Part shown: piece after piece, positions 15,322 through 23,682 of the stretch | Position numbering within the stretch: position 1 is the stretch's first letter | Layout: every line of letters starts with the position of its first letter | From: Dorea sp. AM10-31 | GTDB lineage: Bacteria > Bacillota > Clostridia > Lachnospirales > Lachnospiraceae | DNA: 64,000 bases | Reading direction: 5' to 3' | Assembly (NCBI RefSeq): GCF_003435815.1 | Contig: NZ_QTUV01000001.1 | Coordinates: 260,571-324,570 of the forward strand | Program-made: the position numbers and the translations under genes | Notes under the pieces: generated by a model | Database searches by the model: none | Told to the model about the DNA's origin: nothing | What the model saw: only the letters and a program-made list of their open reading frames with translations

Positions 15322-15930
15322 ATGAATCAGACAGTACAAACAAAACCATTGTCCAAGCAGCAGAAGAAGTCTATGGAAACGAAAGCTCGGATTTTCGCCG
15401 CTGCCAAAAATATTTTACAAAAAGACGGATATGAAGCATTGTCGATTAAAAATATCTGCGACGAAGCTGGGGTTTCCAATGGAAGTTTTTATCACCATTT
15501 CAAAACAAAAGACGATCTTCTTTCCTATTATATAGAGGAACAGCCGAGCATCAATCCCGATTTTCTTGATCTTCCGGCTTCTCCGGCTGAAGCTAAAGAA
15601 GCGATCATCTACGTCTATCTGAATTATGTACATTACTGCCAGGACCTGGGCGTAAAATTTATGTCGAATTACTATACACCAAAGAACCAGTCTCTGAACC
15701 CGCTCATCCGTACGGAGCGTCCTTATCCGATCGTTACGGTCCACAATTATCTGCAGAAATGCATGGATGCCGGAATTTTACAGATATCCGGAGATCTGGA
15801 AGCTCTTACAACCGATATCCGTATGATCGTGATCGGTAACGTTTTTGAATGGTGTCTGAAAGAAGGACATGCGGATTTTGAAGGAAATATGAAGCGAAGT
15901 CTGGAGACTTATCTGAACGGAGCATTTTAA
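15322..15930 (+). CDS. TetR/AcrR family transcriptional regulator
   Basis: About 202 residues. N-terminal TetR helix-turn-helix at about 20-65 (ILQKDGYEALSIKNICDEAG, VSNGSFYHHFKTKDDLL) followed by an all-helical ligand-binding domain. The start could be this ATG or the TTG at 15313; the TTG is closer (4 nt) to the ribosome binding site but ATG is the stronger codon. Only 3 nt separate it from the lipid kinase gene, so it probably regulates the kinase-GDPD operon. The inducing ligand is unknown; a lipid or fatty acid is plausible. Confidence 0.88.
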   Translation: MNQTVQTKPLSKQQKKSMETKARIFAAAKNILQKDGYEALSIKNICDEAGVSNGSFYHHFKTKDDLLSYYIEEQPSINPDFLDLPASPAEAKEAIIYVYLNYVHYCQDLGVKFMSNYYTPKNQSLNPLIRTERPYPIVTVHNYLQKCMDAGILQISGDLEALTTDIRMIVIGNVFEWCLKEGHADFEGNMKRSLETYLNGAF

Positions 15931-15933
15931 ATC

Positions 15934-16878
15934 ATGTACACTTTTCTTGTAAATCCCGGTTCCAGAAGCGGTCTCGGTCAGACTGTCTGGAACACACTGG
16001 AACAATATCTGAAAGAGAACGAGATCTCTTATCAGGTCTTTTTCACTAAATATCAGCGGCATGCCTCGAAGCTTGCCGCTCATTTGTGTGCCGATCCATC
16101 TTTGGAAACACTGATTGTTCTTGGCGGTGACGGCACTTTAAATGAAGTCATTGATGGCATCAGCGATCTGTCCGGCATCACACTTGGATACATTCCGATT
16201 GGATCCAGCAATGATTTTGCAAGGAGCATGGGACTTTCCCGGGATCCACTCACAGCACTTAAACATATCCTTAAGCCTTCCCGTTTTGCATACTTAAATA
16301 TCGGAGTGACAGAATATGAAACAGACAGCAAGCCTTATTGCCGACGTCGTTTTGCTGTCAGTTCCGGTCTTGGATTTGATGCCGCTGTCTGCCATCAGGT
16401 AATCGTCTCTCCGCTGAAACGATTTCTTAATAAGCTGCATCTTGGAAAACTATCCTACGTTGGCGTTGCACTTTCCCAGATCTTCACCATGACACCCTGT
16501 GATATGCACATTCGGCTTACGGATCTGTCCGGTGATACAGAAGAAATACTTTTTCACAAAGTTTATTTCGCTGCGGCTATGAATCAGCGCACAGAGGGCG
16601 GTGGATTCCGTTTCTGTCCAAAAGCAGATCCTTCTGATGATATTCTGGATGTTATTGTAGTAGAAGGATTCCCGAAAGCTGTCATTCTTATGCTTTTGCC
16701 AACCGCTTTTAAAGGATGGCATGTATTTTTCAAAGGAATCCATACATATCAATGTAAAAAAGCAACTTTTACCAGCCCGAAACCACTTGCAGTCCATACA
16801 GACGGAGAACCGGTATATTTAAAACGAGAAATTACCTGTTCTCTGGAACCTGAGAAAATTCGTCTGATTTTAAGTTAA
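15934..16878 (+). CDS. Diacylglycerol kinase-like lipid kinase (YegS/DgkB family)
   Basis: 314 residues, a normal length for the family. The nucleotide-binding loop LGGDGTLNEVIDGI and the downstream GSSNDFARSMG and RTEGGGFRFCPKADPSDDIL segments are conserved in soluble DAG/sphingosine-type lipid kinases. It likely phosphorylates diacylglycerol or a related lipid with ATP, feeding phosphatidic acid back to phospholipid synthesis. It is the second gene of a group with TetR, a glycerophosphodiester phosphodiesterase and a PAP2 phosphatase. Substrate not proven. Confidence 0.9.
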   Translation: MYTFLVNPGSRSGLGQTVWNTLEQYLKENEISYQVFFTKYQRHASKLAAHLCADPSLETLIVLGGDGTLNEVIDGISDLSGITLGYIPIGSSNDFARSMGLSRDPLTALKHILKPSRFAYLNIGVTEYETDSKPYCRRRFAVSSGLGFDAAVCHQVIVSPLKRFLNKLHLGKLSYVGVALSQIFTMTPCDMHIRLTDLSGDTEEILFHKVYFAAAMNQRTEGGGFRFCPKADPSDDILDVIVVEGFPKAVILMLLPTAFKGWHVFFKGIHTYQCKKATFTSPKPLAVHTDGEPVYLKREITCSLEPEKIRLILS

Positions 16879-16891
16879 GGAGATGTATTTT

Positions 16892-17716
16892 ATGTATCAC
16901 GGAATACTCATTTTTATTGTTTGTCTGTGTTTATTTGTTCTCTTTTTACTTTTCCCCCGGACAGGCAAACGGCAGGAACTTTTAAAATTGTATCGTGGAA
17001 CCTGTTTTGCTCATCGTGGATATCACAGTATTGAAAATGGAATTCCAGAAAATTCTATGCCCGCGTTCCGGCAGGCTCTTTCCCACGGTTATGGCATTGA
17101 GCTGGATGTTCATCTCACCAAAGATGGCAGACTGGTTGTTTTCCACGATGATACTCTGAACCGTGTCTGTAAAAAATCCGGCACGATCGAAAATTTGACA
17201 GTTCCGGAGCTGAAAACATGCCGTCTCCAGGATACGGAAGAACAGATTCCTCTGTTTGAAGATGTTCTGTCACTGGTAAACGGACAGGTACCTCTTCTGA
17301 TTGAATTGAAAATTCCCGGTCGTTCCACCGCTATCTGTCAGCATGTTCATAAGGCCCTTTCCTGTTATCATGGAAATTATATGATTCAGTCTTTTAATAC
17401 GATGGGACTTTTCTGGTATCGCAGGCATGCTCCGGAAGTTCTGCGTGGACAGCTTTCTTCAAGACTTACGAAGGATCCTCTGAAAGAACTCTGGTTTTTA
17501 CGTTTTCTTGCCGAAAACCTGCTTCTTAATTTTCTTGGCAGACCGGATTTTATTTCTTATAAACTGAAAAACCTTCCTAAATTTACTGTTTCTTTCTTAA
17601 GGAAATTCTTTGGAACACCTACCGCTGTCTGGACACTTCGTACACCTGAGGCATTGCTGGAAGGCAAACGCTGTTATGATATGCAGATTTTCGAAAAACA
17701 TGGTGAAAATTATTAA
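16892..17716 (+). CDS. Glycerophosphodiester phosphodiesterase family protein
   Basis: About 274 residues. An N-terminal hydrophobic helix (LIFIVCLCLFVLFLLF) anchors it to the membrane. The GDPD catalytic core follows: AHRGYHS, ENSMPAF, GIELDVHLTKDG, VVFHDDTLNRV, then PLLIELK. It hydrolyses glycerophosphodiesters to glycerol-3-phosphate and an alcohol. The ATG at 16892 is chosen because the ATG at 16883 touches the AAGGAG site. Fourteen nt after the lipid kinase, so in the same operon. Confidence 0.9.
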   Translation: MYHGILIFIVCLCLFVLFLLFPRTGKRQELLKLYRGTCFAHRGYHSIENGIPENSMPAFRQALSHGYGIELDVHLTKDGRLVVFHDDTLNRVCKKSGTIENLTVPELKTCRLQDTEEQIPLFEDVLSLVNGQVPLLIELKIPGRSTAICQHVHKALSCYHGNYMIQSFNTMGLFWYRRHAPEVLRGQLSSRLTKDPLKELWFLRFLAENLLLNFLGRPDFISYKLKNLPKFTVSFLRKFFGTPTAVWTLRTPEALLEGKRCYDMQIFEKHGENY

Positions 17717-17732
17717 GAATAGATGAACATTG

Positions 17733-17761
17733 TTGTTGATTCTATCTTTTCATGTTATAAT
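17733..17761 (+). promoter_or_regulatory. Promoter of the PAP2 gene
   Basis: TTGTTG, 17-nt spacer, TATAAT, about 58 nt before the PAP2 start. Confidence 0.7.
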
Positions 17762-17818
17762 CCGTTGAGAAACTTAGCTAATCTTTAGATAAGACTTGTT
17801 ATATAAAGGGGCGTAATT

Positions 17819-18487
17819 ATGCAATCCATTACGAAAATCAAACAATTTATCCTGCGGTATCGTCATGCATGGGTTTTATTATATAGCTTTATCTACATGC
17901 CTTGGTTCTGTTATCTGGAGAAGCACAGATTCAGCCATTACTATCTGATCCACTCACCACTTGACGATTATATCCCGTTTGTAGAATATTTTATTGTTCC
18001 GTATCTGTTATGGTTTTTATTTATTGCTGTAACGATCGCATATTTCTTCTTTACGGATAAGAAAGGATATTACCAGCTTACAGCATTTTTATTCACCGGA
18101 ATGACGATCTTCCTGATCATCTGCACAGTATTTCCAAATGAATTAAACCTGCGTCCGCACACATTTGCGAACGATACTGTTTTTACAAGACTGGTACAAC
18201 AGCTTTACAGCACCGATACACCGACGAATGTACTGCCAAGTATTCATGTATATAATTCACTTGGCGCTGCTATCGCCATCGGACACAGCCAGGCACTGAA
18301 AAAACACCGCGGTATCCAGTTTGTTTCTTACGGACTTGCCGGACTGATTATTCTGTCTACCATGTTCTTAAAGCAACACTCTGTAACGGATGTTATTGCG
18401 GCAGTGGCACTTACCTTTATGATTTATCCGCTGATCTATGTAACACAGACAAAGCGGGCACCGAAGCTGTCTCAGCAGCCGATCTAA
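17819..18487 (+). CDS. PAP2-family membrane phosphatase
   Basis: 222 residues with about six membrane helices. The PAP2 motifs are partly recognisable: PTNVLPSIHVYNSLGAA (equivalent of the PSxH motif) and KQHSVTDVIAA (equivalent of the SxxxxxHxxxD motif). These remove phosphate from lipids such as phosphatidate or undecaprenyl pyrophosphate. The first KxxxxxxRP motif is reduced to NELNLRPHTF. Own promoter upstream, two terminators downstream. The substrate is not clear. Confidence 0.88.
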   Translation: MQSITKIKQFILRYRHAWVLLYSFIYMPWFCYLEKHRFSHYYLIHSPLDDYIPFVEYFIVPYLLWFLFIAVTIAYFFFTDKKGYYQLTAFLFTGMTIFLIICTVFPNELNLRPHTFANDTVFTRLVQQLYSTDTPTNVLPSIHVYNSLGAAIAIGHSQALKKHRGIQFVSYGLAGLIILSTMFLKQHSVTDVIAAVALTFMIYPLIYVTQTKRAPKLSQQPI

Positions 18488-18510
18488 GATAAAATATAAT
18501 ATTAAAATAA

Positions 18511-18570
18511 AAAGAATCGCAGTTGACTGATCTCTATAAACCAATCTGTCAATTGCGATTCTTTTTTATT
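18511..18570. terminator. Bidirectional terminator
   Basis: AAAGAATCGCAGTTGAC pairs with GTCAATTGCGATTCTTT, then a T run; A-rich on the other side, so it can serve both the PAP2 and the sfsA-mutY genes. Confidence 0.85.
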
Positions 18571-18574
18571 TCGT

Positions 18575-18617
18575 GGAGTGTAATCTTCTAATCACACTCC
18601 TCTTCTTTTTTTGATAC
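18575..18617 (+). terminator. Second terminator after the PAP2 gene
   Basis: GGAGTGT / ACACTCC stem followed by TCTTCTTTTTTT on the plus strand. Confidence 0.7.
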
Positions 18618-18654
18618 CCGCATATTGTTCCGTGCCGAACTTGGTATTCTGGTA

Positions 18655-20385
18655 TCATATAATGTCCTTCGTATATGCTGCAAATGCAGATGGGATGGAA
18701 TACTTCTCCCGGATTTCTCCCGGATGTATAAACAAAAATCCTTTCTCGTTTGTCTTCTCCAACTCATCCACCTGAATCTGATAACCTTTCATCTGCCACT
18801 CCACATGGCTGAAAATGTGCTTTGCATCCGGTAATTTTTTAATTCTTACCGGCATAAGTCCAATAGAACGGCAATAGTTTTCTGCCTCTTTTCTTGTCAG
18901 ATGCCCTTCTACATTCGGCAGTTCATAGAGTCCGGCAAGCAATCCTTTTGCCGGTCTTTTACGAATAGCAATCTCCTGCAGATCTTCAAACAGAAAAACG
19001 GTCTTTTTCTCAATCCGCCTTGCTTTTGCCTTTTTCTTCACCGGTAACTTATCTGTCAGCCCCTCTTTTTCTGCACGGCATATATTCTTAAGTGGACATT
19101 CCCCGCATTTTGGTTCGCCATTTGGCACACAGACAATCGCTCCCAGCTCGATCAGTCCCTGATTAAAATCACTGGCCGCATCTGCCGGAATGACTTCTTC
19201 GATCGCTTTCTCCATCCTCTTCTTCGTGCTCTGCTTCATAATATCTGCATCATCTGCCAGAACTCTCGTTACTACACGCAACACATTGCCGTCTACTGCC
19301 GGTTTCGGAATTCCAAACGCAAATGAACTGATTGCTCCTGCCGTATAGCTTCCGATCCCTTTCAGTTCAAGGATTTTCTCATAATCTGCCGGAAATTCAC
19401 CGCCATACTCTTCCATGATCTGGATTGCTGCTTTCTGCATGTTGCGTACCCGGTTGTAATACCCTAAACCTTCCCACAATTTGAGCAGCTTGTCTTCCGG
19501 CGCCTCTGCCAGATCCTTCACTGTCGGCAACGCTTGTAAAAAGCGATCATAATATCCCTTCACCGCTTCTACCCTTGTCTGCTGCAGCATAATCTCTGAT
19601 ATCCATATTCTGTACGGATCCGGGTGATGTCTCCACGGAAGGTCACGGTGGTATTTCCTATACCATCCGGTTAATGGTTCTGCCATCTCATGAAGCTCAG
19701 GCTGTCCAAGCACAACCGGGACTTCATCCGCAAGCGTCATGCTGTCTGTCGTCACTACACAGTCTCTTGCCAGGATCTTTACTCCTGCATCCGCGGCTTC
19801 CTGTAAGGCTTCCGCAAATTCCGGATGTGTCTGCCTGTTTGGCGTAAAATAGCGTACACCTTTCATCTGTATCACAAACAAGACGTACGCTTCGTACCCC
19901 GCTTTTCTTGCTTTCTTTAATTCCTGTACATGCTTTACGGCACGTTCACTCGGCGCATCCGGAAACCGGACTACACCGTCTTCTTCCAATGTAACTCCTT
20001 TAACTTCCACCAGAATCTTCTGATTCTTCGTCTCCACATAGAAATCAAATCTGGAATTCTCGTATGTGTACTCCGGCTTTACAAGTACCGGATCCGGCAC
20101 CAGTCCACCGGCGCAGATCCATTCCTGCGCTACCTTATTCGGCGCCTGGGAATCCATATTGATAAGTCTGTCGCCTTTCTCTACCGCGATAAGATCCCAT
20201 CCTGTCTTACGCTCAGGGTTATCGCTTTTCTGTATATACACCGGTACCTCCGGCTGCAAAAGTTCCGCACAGCGTCCTGTATTTTTCACATGAACAGTCT
20301 CTGTACGACCGGCACATTCCACATAAGCAATAAACCGATTCGGTCTGTCTATAAAACTGCCCGGATAAATATTAGGATACTTCAC
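18655..20385 (-). CDS. mutY: SfsA-MutY fusion: nuclease-like domain plus A/G-specific adenine glycosylase
   Basis: 576 residues in one frame. Residues 1 to about 228 are an SfsA protein (PGSFIDRPNRFIAYV, HVKNTGRCAELL, FDFYVETKNQKILVEVKGVT, RFPDAPSERAVKHVQEL) with the PD-(D/E)xK-type acidic/Lys residues. From about 232 a complete MutY follows: LPWRHHPDPYRIWISEIMLQ, the LKGIGSYTAGA hairpin, PAVDGNVLRVV, the four-cysteine iron-sulfur loop (CVPNGEPKCGECPLKNIC, seven residues between the first two Cys) and a C-terminal NUDIX-like domain ending FSHVEWQMKGY. MutY removes adenine opposite 8-oxoguanine; SfsA is a nucleic-acid-binding putative nuclease. The gene overlaps the alarmone synthetase by 14 nt. 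Confidence 0.93.
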   Translation of the reverse strand: MKYPNIYPGSFIDRPNRFIAYVECAGRTETVHVKNTGRCAELLQPEVPVYIQKSDNPERKTGWDLIAVEKGDRLINMDSQAPNKVAQEWICAGGLVPDPVLVKPEYTYENSRFDFYVETKNQKILVEVKGVTLEEDGVVRFPDAPSERAVKHVQELKKARKAGYEAYVLFVIQMKGVRYFTPNRQTHPEFAEALQEAADAGVKILARDCVVTTDSMTLADEVPVVLGQPELHEMAEPLTGWYRKYHRDLPWRHHPDPYRIWISEIMLQQTRVEAVKGYYDRFLQALPTVKDLAEAPEDKLLKLWEGLGYYNRVRNMQKAAIQIMEEYGGEFPADYEKILELKGIGSYTAGAISSFAFGIPKPAVDGNVLRVVTRVLADDADIMKQSTKKRMEKAIEEVIPADAASDFNQGLIELGAIVCVPNGEPKCGECPLKNICRAEKEGLTDKLPVKKKAKARRIEKKTVFLFEDLQEIAIRKRPAKGLLAGLYELPNVEGHLTRKEAENYCRSIGLMPVRIKKLPDAKHIFSHVEWQMKGYQIQVDELEKTNEKGFLFIHPGEIREKYSIPSAFAAYTKDII

Positions 20386-21046
20386 TTTTCTTCCGTCCTT
20401 TTAATTCTTCCTGTTCTTCTACATACGCCTGGATCGCCTCATTTAACGACAGCATCTTCTCATCCAGTGTTGACACCATATCTGCACACTCTCTGAGATC
20501 CCGGCTGATATATTCCGGCGCATTTCCCTCAAATTTGTAATAAATCTTATGCTCCAGACTTGCCCAGAAATCCATCGCGATCGTCCGGATCTGGATCTCT
20601 ACCTTTGTATCTACAACACTGTCTGACAGGAAAATCGGAACCGATACAAGCATGTGATAGCTCTTGTAGCCGCTTGCTTTCGGATTCTTAATATAATCTT
20701 TGATCGATAATACCTTTAAATCACTCTGGTTTCCAATCATCTCTGCCAATCTGTATATATCAGAAGTAAATGAACAGATCAATCTTACTCCTGCAATATC
20801 ATTGATGTACTTTACCATATTCTCTATGGATGTCTCATAACCGTATCTTTTTAACTTCTTCACAATACTCTCCGGTGTCTTCACACGTGTCTTAATGTGC
20901 TCGATCGGATTGTACTGATGTACATGCTGGAATTCGTCATTTAGAATCTCCAGTTTCGTTCCTACTTCCTTTAACGCGGAATTATAAAGAAACATAATGG
21001 TCTTCCAGCTGTCCACATCTTCGTAATTCTTAATTGCATTCTCCAC
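20372..21046 (-). CDS. Small alarmone synthetase, GTP pyrophosphokinase family (RelQ/YjbM-like)
   Basis: 224 residues, the size of single-domain RelA/SpoT-type synthetases. Synthetase-domain segments are visible: IKTRVKTPESIVKKLKRYGY, YINDIAGVRLICSFTSDIYR, KNPKASGYKSYHMLVSV, VEIQIRTIAMDFWASLEHKI. There is no hydrolase, TGS or ACT domain. It makes (p)ppGpp from ATP and GDP/GTP. The stop overlaps the start of sfsA-mutY, so translation is coupled and stress signalling is linked to DNA repair in one operon. Confidence 0.92.
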   Translation of the reverse strand: MENAIKNYEDVDSWKTIMFLYNSALKEVGTKLEILNDEFQHVHQYNPIEHIKTRVKTPESIVKKLKRYGYETSIENMVKYINDIAGVRLICSFTSDIYRLAEMIGNQSDLKVLSIKDYIKNPKASGYKSYHMLVSVPIFLSDSVVDTKVEIQIRTIAMDFWASLEHKIYYKFEGNAPEYISRDLRECADMVSTLDEKMLSLNEAIQAYVEEQEELKGRKKSEVS

Positions 21047-21147
21047 GATTGCCTCTCTCCTTCCGTCCTTCGAAGTCTTCTTGCGGCACCCGAAGAGTAT
21101 AACATAAGCGGCCAGAAATTGTTCCTGTTTTAATAGATTTTTAAGGA

Positions 21148-21681
21148 TTAATATTCGATTCCTTCTCTTGCTGACTGTCCCTTGTCATATGGATGTTTTA
21201 CTTTTTTCATCTCCGTCACATAATCGGAAGCACGGATGATCCGGTCTGACACTTCATGTCCGGTCATAATGATCTCCAGTCCTCTCGGCTTATGCTCCAG
21301 AAAACTCATCAGTTTATCTTCATTCAGAAGATTCAGAGAAACTGCGCACAGTATCTCATCTAAAAATAATACGTCAAACGGACTACAGAATTTGATTATC
21401 TCATCTAATGCTTTCGTGTTATAATGCTTTAATTCTGCCCGTTCATCAGAATTCATCTGATTGTAAAATTTGATCTTATCCCTGCCCGGAAGGCACGTTA
21501 CATTCGGAATCTGCTCCAGGATTGCACGCTCACTGGAAGAATTGTTCTTCATGAATTGAAACATCAGAACCTTAAGTCCGCTCCCCGCTGCCCGGATCAC
21601 CTGTCCTACTGCCGCTGTTGTCTTGCCTTTTCCTGTTCCGTAATATACATGAATTCTTCCGGTTCCTATCATTGCTAACAT
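21148..21681 (-). CDS. cobO: Corrinoid adenosyltransferase (CobO/BtuR type)
   Basis: 177 residues. P-loop of the CobA/CobO family, HVYYGTGKGKTTAAVGQVIR, followed by KVLMFQFMKN and DVLFLDEILCAVSLNLL. It transfers the adenosyl group from ATP to Co(I) corrinoids to make adenosylcobalamin. Slightly shorter than the usual CobO (about 190-200 aa). Two ATGs lie close together at the start (21681 and 21672). Monocistronic and not under a visible cobalamin riboswitch, so likely for salvage. Confidence 0.9.
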   Translation of the reverse strand: MLAMIGTGRIHVYYGTGKGKTTAAVGQVIRAAGSGLKVLMFQFMKNNSSSERAILEQIPNVTCLPGRDKIKFYNQMNSDERAELKHYNTKALDEIIKFCSPFDVLFLDEILCAVSLNLLNEDKLMSFLEHKPRGLEIIMTGHEVSDRIIRASDYVTEMKKVKHPYDKGQSAREGIEY

Positions 21682-21749
21682 CCCCGCTTTCTGTTTTCTC
21701 TTCTTTCGTTACCTCTTAACAGTATACCATGAATTCATGTCCTGTGCAT

Positions 21750-22814
21750 TTAGAAATCCAATTTCATGTCTCCGAATTGAATCCATCCTTTTTTTCGCAT
21801 CCATTCACTGATTCCCAGTGTTACGACTGCCGGAAGCACAATCTGTATCAGCAGAATCTTTAACAATACAACCGCTCCTGCCTCACTTGCGATCATCGTC
21901 TGCCAGGTCATGATCTGCCCTACCAATCCTGCCGTTCCCATTCCTGATCCGGTTGCATTACCTGTCATATGCAGAAGAACTGTGCCTGTCGGTCCTAAAA
22001 CCGCGCTGGACAGGATCACCGGAAGCCAGATTATCGGTTTTCTTACAATATTCGGGACTTGCAGCATAGAAGTTCCAATTCCCTGTGCAAGCAGTCCTCC
22101 AATCTTATTCTCTCTGTAGCTTGCCACGGCAAATCCAACCATATTACAACAGCAGCCTATCGTCGCCGCTCCTGCTGCCAGACCGGATAAATTCAAAATA
22201 ATTCCCAGTGCCGCCGAACTGATCGGCAATGTCAGTATCATTCCCATCAGTACAGAAACAATGATTCCCATCAAAAATGGCTGCTGTTCTGTTCCCCAGT
22301 TAATAACCGAACCAAGCCACACCATAAATCCGGAAATCGGCGGTCCAAGGATCAGCCCTACAGCAGAACCTGTTCCGATGCTTATAATTGGTGTTACAAG
22401 AATATCCACTTTCGTTTTTCCGGAAACAAGATGTCCGAAATAAATCCCTACATACGCTGCAAGGAATGCACCTAATGGTTCTCCCGGACCTGAATAAACC
22501 ATTGCTCCGTCAACCAGAACTGTTCCTGCCAGCAATTTACTTGCAAATGCGCCTGTCATACCTGCTGTTGCCGCAGATACAACAACCAGCGGGCTTTCAT
22601 TAAATTTGTAAGCAACTGCAACACCAATTCCTGCTCCTGTCAGAGACGCAGCTACTTTGCCAATTACAAACAGTATCGTTCCTGCCTGACCGGGAATAAA
22701 ACTTCCGATCTGCTGAATGATCGTGCCGATGATCAGCGTTGCAAACAAGCCCTGCGCCATCGCACTTAACCCTTCAATAAAAATCCGATCCAACACTTTC
22801 TTTACTTTTTCCAT
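21750..22814 (-). CDS. PTS-type EIIC-like membrane permease (PTS_EIIC_2 family)
   Basis: 354 residues with about ten hydrophobic helices rich in Gly and Ala. Segments such as YKFNESPLVVVSAATAGMTG, PISSAALGIILNLSGLAAGA and HMTGNATGSGMGTAGLVGQ match the EIIC_2 permease family of Firmicutes. No EIIA or EIIB domains or genes lie nearby, so a genuine PTS role is uncertain; it may be an orphan sugar or metabolite permease. Ends 68 nt before the cobO start on the same strand. Confidence 0.8.
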   Translation of the reverse strand: MEKVKKVLDRIFIEGLSAMAQGLFATLIIGTIIQQIGSFIPGQAGTILFVIGKVAASLTGAGIGVAVAYKFNESPLVVVSAATAGMTGAFASKLLAGTVLVDGAMVYSGPGEPLGAFLAAYVGIYFGHLVSGKTKVDILVTPIISIGTGSAVGLILGPPISGFMVWLGSVINWGTEQQPFLMGIIVSVLMGMILTLPISSAALGIILNLSGLAAGAATIGCCCNMVGFAVASYRENKIGGLLAQGIGTSMLQVPNIVRKPIIWLPVILSSAVLGPTGTVLLHMTGNATGSGMGTAGLVGQIMTWQTMIASEAGAVVLLKILLIQIVLPAVVTLGISEWMRKKGWIQFGDMKLDF

Positions 22815-22938
22815 TTTCTCACCTCATAATTACACCCAATACATCATCTGTATTGTTATGTGTCTTGTCATTTAGAAAAATCCTATCATAGCTTCTGCCA
22901 AAAAGCAACTTCCATAAAAAGTTTACTCTCTAAAAGTG

Positions 22939-22967
22939 TTTACTTTTTCTCAGAAAACGACTATACT
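22939..22967 (+). promoter_or_regulatory. Promoter of the 87-aa/83-aa gene pair
   Basis: TTTACT, 17-nt spacer, TATACT; about 32 nt before the ATG at 23000. Confidence 0.7.
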
Positions 22968-22999
22968 CATTTCATTATCAGGAAAGCGAGGGAACACTT

Positions 23000-23263
23000 A
23001 TGTTTCGTTTATGGGGCAAAGAATTTAAAGACAATCATATGCTTCGGGACACTGTGATCTGTGATGATTCAGATGATACAAGAACCCATAAGATCTTTCA
23101 CGCACTGGAAGAGATCTGCTATGAATTTGATCTCAGCAAACCAATCTGGCTGGAATCTACGATAGATGAATTTAAACGCCACGATAAGACAAGATTTTAT
23201 CAGGATAATTTTGTAGATTCTATTGATTTTGATTATCTGGAAATCCATATTATAGAAGAATAA
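23000..23263 (+). CDS. Conserved small protein, unknown function (87 aa)
   Basis: Small acidic soluble protein starting MFRLWGKEF and ending DYLEIHIIEE. No Cys motifs, no membrane segment. Similar short proteins are common in Lachnospiraceae and other Clostridia, as far as I can recognise, but no function is known to me. GCGAGGGA ribosome binding site. Paired with the next gene at 14 nt, so the two form an operon. Confidence 0.8.
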   Translation: MFRLWGKEFKDNHMLRDTVICDDSDDTRTHKIFHALEEICYEFDLSKPIWLESTIDEFKRHDKTRFYQDNFVDSIDFDYLEIHIIEE

Positions 23264-23277
23264 AAAGGAGTTTTATC

Positions 23278-23529
23278 ATGCTGGAACCAATCGGATTATC
23301 TTTACAATTTTTAAAGAAAGAAGTCTATACCGGTTCTCATCACGGTATGCGCTATTTATTGCAAAAAGATGAGGATACATTAAAAGCATGTATCTATCCG
23401 GAACCATATTGTTTTGAGAAGACTGCTGATGAGAAGAAAGAATGGAAGGAATTTGAATTTTCCGCAGATGGACTTACGCAGGCCTTGGAATGGCTGTCGG
23501 AAGTTCACGAAAAGTCTTATAATGATTAA
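23278..23529 (+). CDS. Conserved small protein, unknown function (83 aa)
   Basis: Soluble, acidic, with several aromatic residues (GMRYLLQKDEDTLKACIYPE, then CFEKTADEKKEWKEFEFSAD). AAAAGGAG ribosome binding site. Second gene of a two-gene operon that ends at the terminator at 23569. Nothing in the sequence points to an enzymatic role. Confidence 0.8.
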   Translation: MLEPIGLSLQFLKKEVYTGSHHGMRYLLQKDEDTLKACIYPEPYCFEKTADEKKEWKEFEFSADGLTQALEWLSEVHEKSYND

Positions 23530-23568
23530 AATTCGATATTCATGAAAATGTAAACAAAGACACAAAAA

Positions 23569-23609
23569 ATGTCATGTACCGGTTCTTGCTGATACATGAC
23601 ATTTTTTAC
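23569..23609. terminator. Terminator, probably bidirectional
   Basis: AATGTCATGTA pairs with TACATGACATT, then TTTTTT; the A run on the left also gives a T run on the minus strand, so it may end the Na/Pi symporter gene too. Confidence 0.85.
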
Positions 23610-23682
23610 CCAATTTTTTTATTCGAGTCCGGATGTCTTACTCACAACGGATAAAATACACTTTGCGAGTTTTATCCGCTGA

